In this document: piece by piece, positions 29,553 to 38,363 of the stretch
Layout: every line of letters begins with the position of its first letter
Position numbering within the stretch: the stretch's first letter is position 1
From: Porticoccaceae bacterium
GTDB taxonomy: Bacteria > Pseudomonadota > Gammaproteobacteria > Pseudomonadales > Porticoccaceae
Direction: 5' to 3'
Assembly (NCBI GenBank): GCA_018654575.1
Contig: JABILI010000014.1
Location: 1-64,000 of the forward strand
Length of the DNA: 64,000 nt
Notes under the pieces: model-generated
Database searches by the model: none
What the model was told of the DNA's origin: nothing
What the model saw: only the letters and a program-made list of their open reading frames with translations
Made by a program: the position numbers and the translations under genes

Positions 29553-31226
29553 TTATTCTTGATTCACTTGCAAGTAGATATCTTTATAAGACGCCGCATT
29601 CATGATGTTGGCATCAAAGTTTTTAACGGATGAGTCAACCAGTTGGACTGTTGTGTAGGTGTATATCGGTATGATAGGCATCTCATTCAAAAGCATTGTC
29701 TCTGCCTGCTGAAACACCTCGAGCCGCTCTTTATGTGATGACTTAGAAGGTGCTACATCAAGAATTAGACGATCATATTCTTCGTTGCACCAACCAGTGC
29801 GGTTGTTGCCTCCTCCACACAAAAATAAATCAAGGAAATTATTTGGGTCGACATAATCACCAATCCAACCGGCCCGTGAAATTTCATACTCTCCGGCACT
29901 TTCGCTGTTTAAGTACACCTTCCACTCCTGATTGAGCAGTCGTATGTCAACATTTAGATTCTTTTTCCACATCTCTTGCAGTGCAACCGCAATTTTTCGG
30001 TGGCCTTCATTAGTATTGTAAAGAATTTCAGTAGCGGGGAATCCTTCACCATTGGGGTAGCCGGCTTCTGCGAGTAGACGCCTTGCGCCCTTAGGATCAA
30101 ATTTAAGATCACTTTTAGGATAATACCCCATGGTGCCAGGAGGAGTCATAGCGTACGCGGGAATCTGTCCACCTCTGGTTATATTGTCAACTAACCTTTG
30201 CCTGTCGACGCTCATAGCCAGGGCGCGTCTCACTCGTGGGTCTTGGAACTGCGGCTTTCTGACATTGAGGCGATAATAATAAGTGCCTAAATAAGGAGCG
30301 ACTCTAAGCTCAGGGTCATTTGCTTCGCGGTAAGTACTAATCTTATCTGCTGGGAGACTGCTGGTCACATGCAGCTGACCCGCTCTAAACATACGCTCCT
30401 CTGTCACTATATTTTCGATTGGAATGAAAACGATTTCCTTTAGTGACACGTTGTTTGCGTCCCAATAATAAGGATTACTTTGCACAACTATTCGCCGATT
30501 TATTTTCCAATCAACAAGTTGAAAAGGACCATTGCTTACTAGGTTACCTTCATAGGTCCAACGTGTTCCGCGCTGATCTGCTGTTCCAAACTTTTCTATG
30601 GTCGCTTGGTGTACTGGAAATAAACTGTAGTGATCTAGCAGTTGTAGAAAATAGGGTGTCGGGTAGTTCAGCGTGACCTGCAATGTTTGGTCATCTATAG
30701 CCTTTACACCCACTTCACTAAAGTCAGTAATGTCACCTTCATAATACTGCTGTGCATTTTTGATAGGGAAAAGCATGTAGGCGTATAGATTCCCTAGCGC
30801 GGGCTGAAGTGCACGCCACCAAGACCACACATAATCCTGGGCTATGTGCTTGTCGCCGTTGGACCACCGCGCACTATCGCGGAGCTTAAATGTGTAGACC
30901 GTCCCATTTTTAGTTATATCCCAAGATTCCGCGACGCCAGGGCGGGGCTCTAAAGTCTTTCTGTCCTTTAGAACCAATCCCTCCATTAGAGCTGAGATGA
31001 TATGGTGCTCAGGGACACCCGTTGCAATTTGCGGGTCTAAGCTTTGGGGTTCGGTTCCATTGCCCCAATATAGCGTTCCGGTTTTATTCCCCGAAGAAAC
31101 GTTGCTTTCATTGTTACCGCAGCCCGTTAGGCCAAAGACTATAGTTAATAGCAGGAGCGCCTTAAAATCCGAACTTAAGGCTTTAAAGTGGTGTCGGGTG
31201 GAATATTTATCTGAATAGAAAATCAT
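29553..31226 (-). CDS. oligopeptide-binding lipoprotein (OppA type)
   Basis: A 557-residue extracytoplasmic solute-binding protein of family 5. The N-terminus has a long positively charged leader and a hydrophobic stretch ending in the lipobox FGLTGCG, so it is predicted to be a lipoprotein anchored at Cys36. The mature part shows the OppA pattern EPQSLDPQIATGVPEHHI, WSNGDKHIAQDYVWSW, and YFLQLLDHYSLFPVH. It is the first gene of the importer operon and is preceded by AAAGGG ten bases before ATG. Peptides are the likely ligand, from similarity to OppA and MppA rather than to nickel or microcin C binders. Confidence 0.92.
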   Translation of the reverse strand: MIFYSDKYSTRHHFKALSSDFKALLLLTIVFGLTGCGNNESNVSSGNKTGTLYWGNGTEPQSLDPQIATGVPEHHIISALMEGLVLKDRKTLEPRPGVAESWDITKNGTVYTFKLRDSARWSNGDKHIAQDYVWSWWRALQPALGNLYAYMLFPIKNAQQYYEGDITDFSEVGVKAIDDQTLQVTLNYPTPYFLQLLDHYSLFPVHQATIEKFGTADQRGTRWTYEGNLVSNGPFQLVDWKINRRIVVQSNPYYWDANNVSLKEIVFIPIENIVTEERMFRAGQLHVTSSLPADKISTYREANDPELRVAPYLGTYYYRLNVRKPQFQDPRVRRALAMSVDRQRLVDNITRGGQIPAYAMTPPGTMGYYPKSDLKFDPKGARRLLAEAGYPNGEGFPATEILYNTNEGHRKIAVALQEMWKKNLNVDIRLLNQEWKVYLNSESAGEYEISRAGWIGDYVDPNNFLDLFLCGGGNNRTGWCNEEYDRLILDVAPSKSSHKERLEVFQQAETMLLNEMPIIPIYTYTTVQLVDSSVKNFDANIMNAASYKDIYLQVNQE

Positions 31227-31382
31227 CTACAAGCCCTTTAAGAAACAAGCACAATTCCGTGTAAGGCACGCAGTGTAGACAAGGCAGAGCAAGATGTGAA
31301 GTGGAATAACTTTGTTTATTATGATCCTCCTTCATAAGCTTAATATTCAGGTTACAAAATCCTAATTTAACGGGATAAACTA

Positions 31383-31411
31383 TTGCACTTGATTGGGAAA
31401 CCTCGGATAAT
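31383..31411 (+). promoter_or_regulatory. promoter of the SRP RNA gene
   Basis: TTGCAC at 31383-31388, a 17-base spacer and GATAAT at 31406-31411 form a good sigma-70 promoter. Transcription should begin about 31418, giving a short 5' leader for RNase P trimming before the mature RNA, as in E. coli ffs. Confidence 0.7.
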
Positions 31412-31431
31412 TCCGCGCTAGCTTCAAGGGT

Positions 31432-31540
<109 letters not shown>

Positions 31541-31574
31541 ACCATTAGTTCTTCCAGCCCAGCCTTTATCTGCC

Positions 31575-31580
31575 TATAAT
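31575..31580 (+). promoter_or_regulatory. -10 element ahead of dnaX
   Basis: A perfect TATAAT lies 28 bases before the dnaX ATG. At the -35 position (31552-31557) only TTCCAG is present, a weak match. dnaX may therefore have its own start point separate from the SRP RNA. Confidence 0.45.
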
Positions 31581-31608
31581 ACGACTTTGTTTAGATATAG
31601 AAACTGTT

Positions 31609-33354
31609 ATGAGCTATCAAGTGCTTGCCCGCAAGTGGCGCCCTAAATCCTTTTCAGAGACAGCTGGCCAAGAGCACGTGTTGCAGGCGTTGATTAACGC
31701 CTTGGATAATGACCGGCTTCATCATGCCTATCTTTTCACAGGTACTAGGGGCGTTGGTAAAACAACTATCGCTCGAATTCTATCTAAATGCCTTAACTGT
31801 GAGAAAGGGGTGTCTTCGGTTCCTTGTGGGGAATGTAGCAGTTGCAATGAGATCGATGAGGGTCGATTTATAGATTTAATTGAAGTAGATGCCGCCTCTC
31901 GTACAGGGGTTGATGACATGCGCGACCTTCTTGATAATGTTCAGTATTCACCGTCTCGGGGACGTTATAAAATTTACCTGATTGACGAAGTGCACATGCT
32001 GTCGAAGTCTAGCTTTGCAGCGCTGTTAAAAACGCTTGAAGAGCCACCGCCCCACGTTAAATTCTTATTTGCCACTACAGACCCGCAAAAGCTACCGATC
32101 ACGGTTCTCTCTCGCTGTCTACAGTTCAATTTGAAGAATCTTAGTTCTGCTCGTATTGCAGAACATCTCCAATTTATTTTAGGTGAAGAGAAAATCCCCT
32201 TTGATGAAGGTGGTGTCTGGGCCTTAGGCCGGGCGGCTGATGGTAGCATGCGCGATGCATTGAGTTTAACAGATCAAGCCATAGGCCATGGCGGGGGTAA
32301 TATTAACGAGGCTGATGTTAGTGCCATGCTTGGGACTATCGAACGTCGTTTTGTCGTTGACATATGCCAAGCTCTAGCGAGTCAAAGCGGTGCTGCATTA
32401 CTATCCTCAATCGCAAATATGGCGGAGCAATCACCCGATTATGGGGCTGCGATGGGCGACATCCTGTCAGTTTGGCATCAGGTCGCAATATTACAAACGG
32501 TTCCGGAGGCACTTGATAAAGGGCTAAGTCACTTTACTGAATTAGCCACTTTGGCCAAAACAGTCTCGCGTGAAGATGTGCAGCTGTTTTATCAGATTTG
32601 TCTATTGGGGCGGAAAGACCTGCCTTTAGCGCCAGACCAACGATCTGGTTTTGAAATGGCGATGTTACGGGCTCTTGCCTTCAGGCCTGCCACTAATGGA
32701 CGACCGACCGCAGTCAGTCCAGTCATGCCGGAGGTTGACCCCCCTGTAAAAAAGCTTGATGCCGCTGAAGTACCGGTGGCCGACAATCAGCCAGCGGAGT
32801 CTCTAACTAGCAGTAATATTGATGAACTATTAGTTGCTGAGCAGCAGATAATTCAAGATGATTCGGAAGTGTCGGCCGCAGACGAACCAGAGCCTGTTGA
32901 CGGTGAAAACATTCTTTCCGTTACATCATTAGAAGCCTCTGAGTTGGTCGACAATATTGCACTTGATAACTTTACTCCAGAGAACTGGGTTGATGTTCGG
33001 CGACAGTTAACCATAGGAGCGTCATTAGGCGAGGTGGCAAGTCACTGTCTATACCTTTCACGACAAAATAACGAACTGACTTTTATGATCGACGATCAAG
33101 AAAATAGTCTCTATGACAGCAGCCATCAATTGGGTTTGGCTGACGCGCTGACCGTGTATTTCGATCAGGAAATCAAGGTGTCTATAGACTCTGGTTTGAC
33201 TGAGCCTGAGACGCCAAGAGCTGTTGATCGGAGAGAGACTGCAGAGCGTCACGCCGAGGCAGTAGACATGCTAAATGAAGATCCTTCCGTACAGCGGTTT
33301 AAACAACTTTTTGATGGGGTTCTTGATGAGCGCTCTGTCCAACCTATAGATTGA
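31609..33354 (+). CDS. dnaX: DNA polymerase III subunits tau and gamma
   Basis: DnaX is the motor of the clamp loader. The full frame gives tau, 581 residues. Visible are Walker [10 protein letters not shown] near residue 45, four zinc-binding cysteines in the CLNC...CGECSSC region, Walker B with LIDEVHML, and the sensor region [11 protein letters not shown]. After about residue 360 the linker is acidic and proline-rich, and the C-terminal domain would bind DnaB and the polymerase alpha subunit. A frameshift cassette at codons 380-382 predicts a 383-residue gamma. It heads the dnaX-ybaB-recR group. Confidence 0.96.
   Translation: MSYQVLARKWRPKSFSETAGQEHVLQALINALDNDRLHHAYLFTGTRGVGKTTIARILSKCLNCEKGVSSVPCGECSSCNEIDEGRFIDLIEVDAASRTGVDDMRDLLDNVQYSPSRGRYKIYLIDEVHMLSKSSFAALLKTLEEPPPHVKFLFATTDPQKLPITVLSRCLQFNLKNLSSARIAEHLQFILGEEKIPFDEGGVWALGRAADGSMRDALSLTDQAIGHGGGNINEADVSAMLGTIERRFVVDICQALASQSGAALLSSIANMAEQSPDYGAAMGDILSVWHQVAILQTVPEALDKGLSHFTELATLAKTVSREDVQLFYQICLLGRKDLPLAPDQRSGFEMAMLRALAFRPATNGRPTAVSPVMPEVDPPVKKLDAAEVPVADNQPAESLTSSNIDELLVAEQQIIQDDSEVSAADEPEPVDGENILSVTSLEASELVDNIALDNFTPENWVDVRRQLTIGASLGEVASHCLYLSRQNNELTFMIDDQENSLYDSSHQLGLADALTVYFDQEIKVSIDSGLTEPETPRAVDRRETAERHAEAVDMLNEDPSVQRFKQLFDGVLDERSVQPID
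32730..32797 (+). promoter_or_regulatory. programmed -1 frameshift cassette in dnaX
   Basis: The slippery heptamer A AAA AAG lies at 32748-32754 in the correct phase (codons GTA AAA AAG). GGAGG at 32730-32734, 13 bases upstream, can act as an internal Shine-Dalgarno stimulator. Seven bases downstream, CCGCTG (32762-32767) can pair with CAGCGG (32792-32797). After a -1 slip the ribosome reads GCT then TGA, so gamma would end one residue later, as in E. coli where the shifted frame is GAG TGA. Confidence 0.8.
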
Positions 33355-33361
33355 GGATGTT

Positions 33362-33679
33362 ATGGATATCAATAATTTAATGAAGCAGGCTCAAGAGATG
33401 CAAGAGAAGATGGCCGAACTTCAAAGTCAGGCTGCCAAGGCTGAATTTACGGGGGAGTCCGGTGCCGGCATGGTTAAAGTAATTATGACTGGTAGGCACG
33501 ATGTGCGTAAGGTCACTGTAGATCCATCTTTGATGACAGAGGATAAAGAGTTACTTGAAGATCTTCTTGCCGCGGCAGTTAACGATGCAGTTCGAAAAGT
33601 AGAATCGAAAAGTAAGGAAGCGATGGGCTCCATGACGGGTGGAATGGGCCTACCACCTGGCTTCAAAATGCCATTCTAG
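33362..33679 (+). CDS. ybaB: YbaB/EbfC family nucleoid-associated protein
   Basis: A 105-residue DNA-binding protein of the YbaB family, which forms tweezer-like dimers on DNA and affects nucleoid structure. The N-terminal helix is rich in Met, Gln and Lys ([16 protein letters not shown]), then [20 protein letters not shown] forms the sheet, and the C-terminus ends in a Gly- and Met-rich tail. It lies between dnaX and recR, the conserved position, seven bases after the dnaX stop. Confidence 0.95.
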   Translation: MDINNLMKQAQEMQEKMAELQSQAAKAEFTGESGAGMVKVIMTGRHDVRKVTVDPSLMTEDKELLEDLLAAAVNDAVRKVESKSKEAMGSMTGGMGLPPGFKMPF

Positions 33680-33706
33680 ATTTCTTAATAAGCATGAGGA
33701 CATTTT

Positions 33707-34300
33707 GTGTACGGACATTTAATTGATCAACTGATCGATGCATTGCGTTGTTTGCCCGGTGTTGGTGCTAAATCGGCTCAAAGAATGGCTCTTCAGTTGC
33801 TTGAGCGCGATAAAGCAGGTGCGGCGCGTCTGTCTGAGATAATTGCAGAAGCGGTTGAGAAAGTGGGTCGTTGTCAGGAGTGCCGAACTTTAACAGAGCA
33901 TAGCCTTTGTTATATCTGCAGTAATAGCGGAAGACTCTCTAACCAGATTTGTGTCGTGGAGAATCCAGCAGACTTGTATGCCATTGAGAGCGCAGGGGGC
34001 TATAGGGGAAAATATTTTGTGCTCCTGGGCCATTTGTCGCCAATTGATGGTGTAGGGCCAGAAAAGTTAGGCATTGACGATCTTATCGAGCGCCTTAAGG
34101 CTCAGGAGGTTAGCGAACTGATTCTGGCAACTAACTTAACGGTCGAAGGAGAAGCAACAGCGCATTTTATCGCAGATAAAGCCAAGTCACTCGGCGTGAC
34201 AGTTTCACGTATTGCTTATGGAGTGCCTATGGGTGGTGAACTTGAATATGTTGATGGTGGTACGTTGAACATGGCTCTACAAAGCAGGAAAACGCTTTAG
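33707..34300 (+). CDS. recR: recombination protein RecR
   Basis: RecR works with RecO and RecF to load RecA on gapped DNA. The 197-residue protein has the N-terminal helix-hairpin-helix (LRCLPGVGAKSAQRMALQLL), a four-cysteine zinc finger (CQEC...CYIC, with Ser between), and a Toprim domain with VVENPADLYAIE and ILATNLTVEGEATAHFI. Start is GTG 33707 with GAGGA upstream. Its stop is immediately followed by the rnd ATG. Confidence 0.96.
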   Translation: MYGHLIDQLIDALRCLPGVGAKSAQRMALQLLERDKAGAARLSEIIAEAVEKVGRCQECRTLTEHSLCYICSNSGRLSNQICVVENPADLYAIESAGGYRGKYFVLLGHLSPIDGVGPEKLGIDDLIERLKAQEVSELILATNLTVEGEATAHFIADKAKSLGVTVSRIAYGVPMGGELEYVDGGTLNMALQSRKTL

Positions 34301-35413
34301 ATGAGTATTTGGATTGATAGTGATGAAAAACTCAATCATATGCTGGACGCTCTGTCCGACAAGCATTTGCTGGCGGTAGACACTGAATTTATTCGAACCA
34401 ATACGTTTTATCCTAAAATTGCCTTAATCCAAATATCTGATGGAACCCAGTGTTTTTTAGTCGACGTGTTGGCTGTTCGTCATTTTGAAGGTCTCAAACA
34501 GTTGATGGAGGACCCAAGCAGAACACTAATCTTCCATGCTTGCGCTGAGGATCTAGAGGTTCTAGAGCACGGTTTAAATATCATTCCAGACACTATTTTT
34601 GATACGCAAATCGCTGCTGGAATAGCAAATGTCGGTTATTCTATGGGTTATGCGCGACTAGTGCAGCGTTTGTTTGATATCGAGTTGGACAAGCAGGAGA
34701 CCCGCTCCGATTGGTTGGCGAGACCTCTTACTGATCGACAGATTGAGTATGCCGCCTATGATGTTGCTTACCTCCACTCAATGTATAACGTTTTGACTGG
34801 CATGCTGTCTGATCAGGGCCGGCAACATTGGTTTGAGGAGGAGAGCCTAGCGGTCTATACCTTAGTTTCGGACAGGAAAAACACTCAAGACTATCATCGG
34901 AAACTCAAAGGCGCCTGGAAACTGAGCAGTGAAGCACTGACGGCCTTAAAGAGGCTCTGTGACTGGCGTGAGATTACTGCTAGAGCTTTGGATAAACCTC
35001 GATCCCACGTTGTGAAAGATAATTCGTTGCTCGAAATTGCTAGACGAATGCCTGTTGTCGCAGACGAGATGCGAGGTATTGATGACCTTTACGGGGGAAC
35101 CATAAAGCGGCATGGCCACGCATTACTTCAAGAGGTCGCGATAGCCGGTCAAGATCAATCCTTGCAGAGGCTTCCTGAACCGCTATCCAAATCAGTCAGT
35201 GCTGTAATGAAAACGATGCGTGTCGCACTTAATAGTTTGGCTGAAGGGATAGAACTTCCGCTAGAGTTTCTGTCGAACAAAAAGGAGTTAGAATCTATTG
35301 TACGGAGCGCGAGTCAGGGTGCTTGTGTTTGGCCAGAGCGTTTGAATACTGGTTGGCGCCAAAGTTTGGTTAAGCCTGCGCTTCAAGATGTTTTAAAAGA
35401 AGTACAGTTCTGA
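34301..35413 (+). CDS. rnd: ribonuclease D
   Basis: RNase D trims 3' ends of tRNA precursors and other small RNAs. The 370-residue protein carries the DEDD exonuclease domain: LLAVDTEFIRTNTFYP gives the first Asp and Glu, FHACAEDLEVLE the second Asp, and YAAYDVAYLH the Y-type third motif. An HRDC domain begins near residue 208 (LKRLCDWREITARALDKPR). Length equals E. coli Rnd (375). It starts directly after recR with no intergenic base and shares one base with ycgL. Confidence 0.95.
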   Translation: MSIWIDSDEKLNHMLDALSDKHLLAVDTEFIRTNTFYPKIALIQISDGTQCFLVDVLAVRHFEGLKQLMEDPSRTLIFHACAEDLEVLEHGLNIIPDTIFDTQIAAGIANVGYSMGYARLVQRLFDIELDKQETRSDWLARPLTDRQIEYAAYDVAYLHSMYNVLTGMLSDQGRQHWFEEESLAVYTLVSDRKNTQDYHRKLKGAWKLSSEALTALKRLCDWREITARALDKPRSHVVKDNSLLEIARRMPVVADEMRGIDDLYGGTIKRHGHALLQEVAIAGQDQSLQRLPEPLSKSVSAVMKTMRVALNSLAEGIELPLEFLSNKKELESIVRSASQGACVWPERLNTGWRQSLVKPALQDVLKEVQF

Positions 35414-35718
35414 TGAATACTCAAGAGATAAGATTAATTTGCGATATCTATAAGGGCAGTAAGAAAGAAGGTATGTATCTTTATGTCGATAAAAAGGAAG
35501 GTTTAGGTAAGATTCCAGACGCCTTGTTGGCGAGTTTTGGGCAGTTAGCGCTAGTGACTACGTTAATAATAACACCCTCTAAAAAATTGGTTCGGGCCGA
35601 CGCGGGACAAGTCCTTGAAGAGATCGATCGCCAAGGCTTTTACCTGCAAATGCCGCCTACATTACAGCCTTTGGATTTTGCCTTAGCAGAAAACTCTAAG
35701 CTTTCTTGGAGCCAATAA
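35413..35718 (+). CDS. YcgL domain protein
   Basis: A 101-residue soluble protein matching the YcgL family (DUF709): ICDIYKGSKKEGMYLYVD at the N-terminus, RVP-like KIPDALLASFG, and the C-terminal FYLQMPP motif. The structure in E. coli is known but its role is not. It overlaps rnd by one base (TGATG) and ends exactly where ycgN begins, so the three genes form one translationally coupled block. Confidence 0.9.
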   Translation: MNTQEIRLICDIYKGSKKEGMYLYVDKKEGLGKIPDALLASFGQLALVTTLIITPSKKLVRADAGQVLEEIDRQGFYLQMPPTLQPLDFALAENSKLSWSQ

Positions 35719-36156
35719 ATGGATAAGTTTTGGCAAACCAAATCTCTGAAGCAACTGGATTCTAGAGAATGGGAGGCGCTTTGTGACGGCTGTGCCAAGT
35801 GCTGTCTTGTTAAGCTCGAGGAGTATGACAGTGGGGAAATATTTCATACCAATGTGACTTGCGAGTTGCTCGATATAGAGACCTGTAAGTGCAGTAATTA
35901 CGATGGTAGACACACAGTGGTGAACGACTGTATTAATCTTGACCAAAACAATATTCACACCTTAGGCTGGTTGCCGAAGAGCTGCTCTTACCGTTTAATA
36001 GCGGACGGTAAGGCGCTTCCTGACTGGCATCATCTAATCAGTGGGAATGATCAAACAGTGCACTCATATGGGGCATCCCTGCAAGGATGGGTGGTATCAG
36101 AACTGGATGTGAGCGATGATGATATTGAAGATCATATTATTAGATGGGTTGATTAG
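35719..36156 (+). CDS. YcgN family cysteine-cluster protein
   Basis: A 145-residue member of the YcgN/YkgJ cysteine-cluster family, proposed to bind iron or zinc. Conserved cysteines occur in CDGCAKCCLVKLEE near residue 22 and again in CELLDIETCKCSNY and VNDCINL. WLPKSCSYRLIADGKALPDWH is the family core. The function is unknown. It directly follows the ycgL gene, an association seen in E. coli too, and precedes a membrane protein by two bases. Confidence 0.9.
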   Translation: MDKFWQTKSLKQLDSREWEALCDGCAKCCLVKLEEYDSGEIFHTNVTCELLDIETCKCSNYDGRHTVVNDCINLDQNNIHTLGWLPKSCSYRLIADGKALPDWHHLISGNDQTVHSYGASLQGWVVSELDVSDDDIEDHIIRWVD

Positions 36157-36158
36157 CT

Positions 36159-36494
36159 ATGTACAACGCTGAAAATTATTTCTGGGGCTGGATAGCTTAC
36201 ACGTCAGGTGTGATGTGCCTTCTGTGGGTAGCCTGGTATCTGTTACGAAATATTCGGTTTGCAACTTTTCGACAGCTCTTACTCCTGGTAGTGGCAATTT
36301 TCTTTTTGACGCCAGTTACCGCCTATACTGATAACGCGTATTTGGCTCCGGCCTTTTTTGTGAGCCTCTATGAAGGGCTGATCGCTAATGGAGATGTTGG
36401 TTTTCAGCGCGGTGCAGCGCCGATTCTAGCTTTTACCGTTTTTGGACTCATCGTATATGGCCTTATTAAATTACTACTTAAGCGGAAGGCCTAG
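36159..36494 (+). CDS. unknown small membrane protein
   Basis: A 111-residue protein with about three membrane helices: WIAYTSGVMCLLWVAWYLL, LLLLVVAIFFLTPVTAY and a C-terminal PILAFTVFGLIVYGLIKLLL followed by a basic tail. I recognise no family with confidence. It begins two bases after ycgN and ends the rnd-ycgL-ycgN run, three bases before the convergent minus-strand operon. Similar proteins are found next to ycgN in related marine gammaproteobacteria as far as I recall, but I cannot verify that here. Confidence 0.75.
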   Translation: MYNAENYFWGWIAYTSGVMCLLWVAWYLLRNIRFATFRQLLLLVVAIFFLTPVTAYTDNAYLAPAFFVSLYEGLIANGDVGFQRGAAPILAFTVFGLIVYGLIKLLLKRKA

Positions 36495-36497
36495 GAG

Positions 36498-36821
36498 CTA
36501 TAATCGGCTTCGCTCAGCCGCCCAGTAAGCAATCACAATTACGCAACTAATACCGGCTGCAATGCTCAGAAGCACAGAGGGGCCGACAACAAACTTAGTT
36601 GGAATACTCGCAATGAGATCGTTGAACGGGAAAAAACTATAGGCTAAGCCGCAGCCAATTAGTGCGCCAAGCATCTCAATGGTGACTTCCTTCCAAAAAG
36701 GTACAGGCTCTTGTAGTTTAATAACTGTAAGCACACGACTACCAAAGCGGCGATTACTAAAATAAGGCTCGCTATTACGTGCCTTAGCAAATAAATTATT
36801 GATATCAACAGTTTTTTTCAT
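36498..36821 (-). CDS. small two-helix membrane protein, possible anti-sigma factor
   Basis: A 107-residue protein with a soluble N-terminal part of about 45 residues and two helices (MLGALIGCGLAYSFFPF and FVVGPSVLLSIAAGISCVIVIAYW). The N-terminal pattern NNLFAKARNSEPYFSNRRFGSRVL resembles the short cytoplasmic segment of small membrane proteins encoded after ECF sigma genes. It overlaps the sigma gene by four bases (ATGA) and has GAGG ahead of its ATG. A role as anti-sigma factor is inferred from this context; no zinc-binding motif is present. Confidence 0.7.
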   Translation of the reverse strand: MKKTVDINNLFAKARNSEPYFSNRRFGSRVLTVIKLQEPVPFWKEVTIEMLGALIGCGLAYSFFPFNDLIASIPTKFVVGPSVLLSIAAGISCVIVIAYWAAERSRL

Positions 36822-37381
36822 ACCACGTCCTCAGGATTCCAACTTGAAAGGTGATCTCTTAATGTCTTTTTACCACGGTTAATTAGTGTCTTAACAGTCC
36901 CTAATGGAATCCCCATTATAGCTGTTATTTCAGCATGTGTTAGTTCTCGATGTAAATGTAAATGAACGGCCATTCGCTGCTTTGTTGGTAACGCCTTCAT
37001 GGAATAGGCCAAGTCTCGGTGAAGATCTATTTCGGAGGTCGTTGACAGGCCTAGCTGCTCTGAATGGGTTTTTAAAATTTCTTCACTCGCACTCACTTCT
37101 CGATTGCGAGCCAATCTAAAATGACTCACCATTTGATTATAGGCAATTCGATAAAGCCAACTACTAAATTTAGCAGTGCCTTGGTAATTTTTTAAGGATT
37201 TAAAGGCTTGGATAAATGTTTCTTGAGCCAAATCATCTGCCAGCGCCTCATTCCATCCGGTCATCTGGCGCAGAGAGTAGCGCAAATCTGACTGATGCCT
37301 CTCGACAAGAATGCCGAAAGAGTCATGACAGTCAGTTGTCACGACTCTTTCGATGAGTGCCTGGTCCGTGGCTGATAGCAT
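36818..37381 (-). CDS. ECF-type RNA polymerase sigma factor
   Basis: A 187-residue sigma-70 family protein with only regions 2 and 4. Region 2 runs over about residues 23-92 (LAQETFIQAFKSLKNYQG, FSSWLYRIAYNQMVSHFR). Region 4 covers about residues 133-180 (LPTKQRMAVHLHLHRELTHAEITAIMG, then a recognition helix in GTVKTLINRGKKTLRDHL). It would direct polymerase to a small regulon, perhaps envelope stress. It lies between a membrane protein (5 bases upstream) and a small membrane protein that overlaps it, so sensor, sigma and regulator may form one unit. Confidence 0.9.
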   Translation of the reverse strand: MLSATDQALIERVVTTDCHDSFGILVERHQSDLRYSLRQMTGWNEALADDLAQETFIQAFKSLKNYQGTAKFSSWLYRIAYNQMVSHFRLARNREVSASEEILKTHSEQLGLSTTSEIDLHRDLAYSMKALPTKQRMAVHLHLHRELTHAEITAIMGIPLGTVKTLINRGKKTLRDHLSSWNPEDVV

Positions 37382-37386
37382 CGGTG

Positions 37387-38151
37387 TTATTGGTTATCCG
37401 CGCTTTTCTCAACGTTGCTACCTAAACGACCAATTGCGACTCTAGCGACTCCTATGAATAGCGGTATTAACGCCACGGAGGCTACACCCCAATCAATCAG
37501 CATTCCTAAGAATAAAAACAAGCCTGTTCCTATTCCCATTAGCATGATCCCTCTCTGTACATTGCCTGTTGGCGTGTCTGACCCATTACTACCTTGAAAT
37601 AGTTCAGTTGGAACGTCTTTGCCTGCCTCTATAAATGTTGTGATCAATAGATCTCGCTGACGGCGCTTTCGGTGCTTGTAATACAATAGGAGGGCAATAA
37701 TTATAAAAGGCAGACCAAATGAGAAGAGAATAAAAATTATTGTGACAAGGACTTTACTTGCACCAAAATCTGTTTCTATGTCAACTTCGATACCAGCTTC
37801 GACCTCTTCTAAAGCCTCTATTATCTCTTGCTTCTCTGACTCACTAAGCTGGTCCCACTCCGTGGTAGCAAGCTTGCTCAGAATTTGACTTAGCGCGGAA
37901 ATCTCTTCCTCATCTGCTGACACCGATATAAAAACATCGTCATGAGAGGTCATTTTATGAATCATTGGATTCTTGTCGTCAGAACCTAGTATCAACCTTA
38001 TTTTTTTGTCATTAAACGTTAGGGTGTGCTCTTCGATTTCTGTGGATTCATCAGCATAAACTGGTGACGTCAGCATGGATGCGACGAAGCCGATGGGTAA
38101 TAGGTATAGCGCGATCACCAGGATAAGAGGTTTTAATAGACGCTTTTTCAT
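37387..38151 (-). CDS. DUF6249-like membrane protein, first gene of ECF operon
   Basis: A 254-residue protein with a signal peptide or anchor (LLKPLILVIALYLLPIGFV, cut possibly after VYADE). It has a periplasmic acidic domain (about residues 34-130, with helix-forming LSESEKQEIIEALEEVEAGI), a transmembrane helix VTIIFILFSFGLPFIIIALLLYY, a basic segment KHRKRRQRDLL and two more C-terminal helices. The C-terminal half looks like the DUF6249 family found beside ECF sigma genes. GGAG precedes the ATG. It could sense a periplasmic signal, but this is conjecture. Confidence 0.75.
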   Translation of the reverse strand: MKKRLLKPLILVIALYLLPIGFVASMLTSPVYADESTEIEEHTLTFNDKKIRLILGSDDKNPMIHKMTSHDDVFISVSADEEEISALSQILSKLATTEWDQLSESEKQEIIEALEEVEAGIEVDIETDFGASKVLVTIIFILFSFGLPFIIIALLLYYKHRKRRQRDLLITTFIEAGKDVPTELFQGSNGSDTPTGNVQRGIMLMGIGTGLFLFLGMLIDWGVASVALIPLFIGVARVAIGRLGSNVEKSADNQ

Positions 38152-38363
38152 TGGTTACTCCATATCTGTTGTGTAGAGCTTAAGTATCACTAGATGGCTC
38201 TAAGCTGCCTTAAAGGCATGTCTAAGAGTACTGTTGGGTCATGATTAATGCTATTTTTCCCTTATATGACGATTCGATTCGTAAATATAGATTCAAAACA
38301 GTTTACAGAATAGATTAAAATGTGAGGCTTACAACTAAATAACCCTGAAAGTGGATAAATGCT

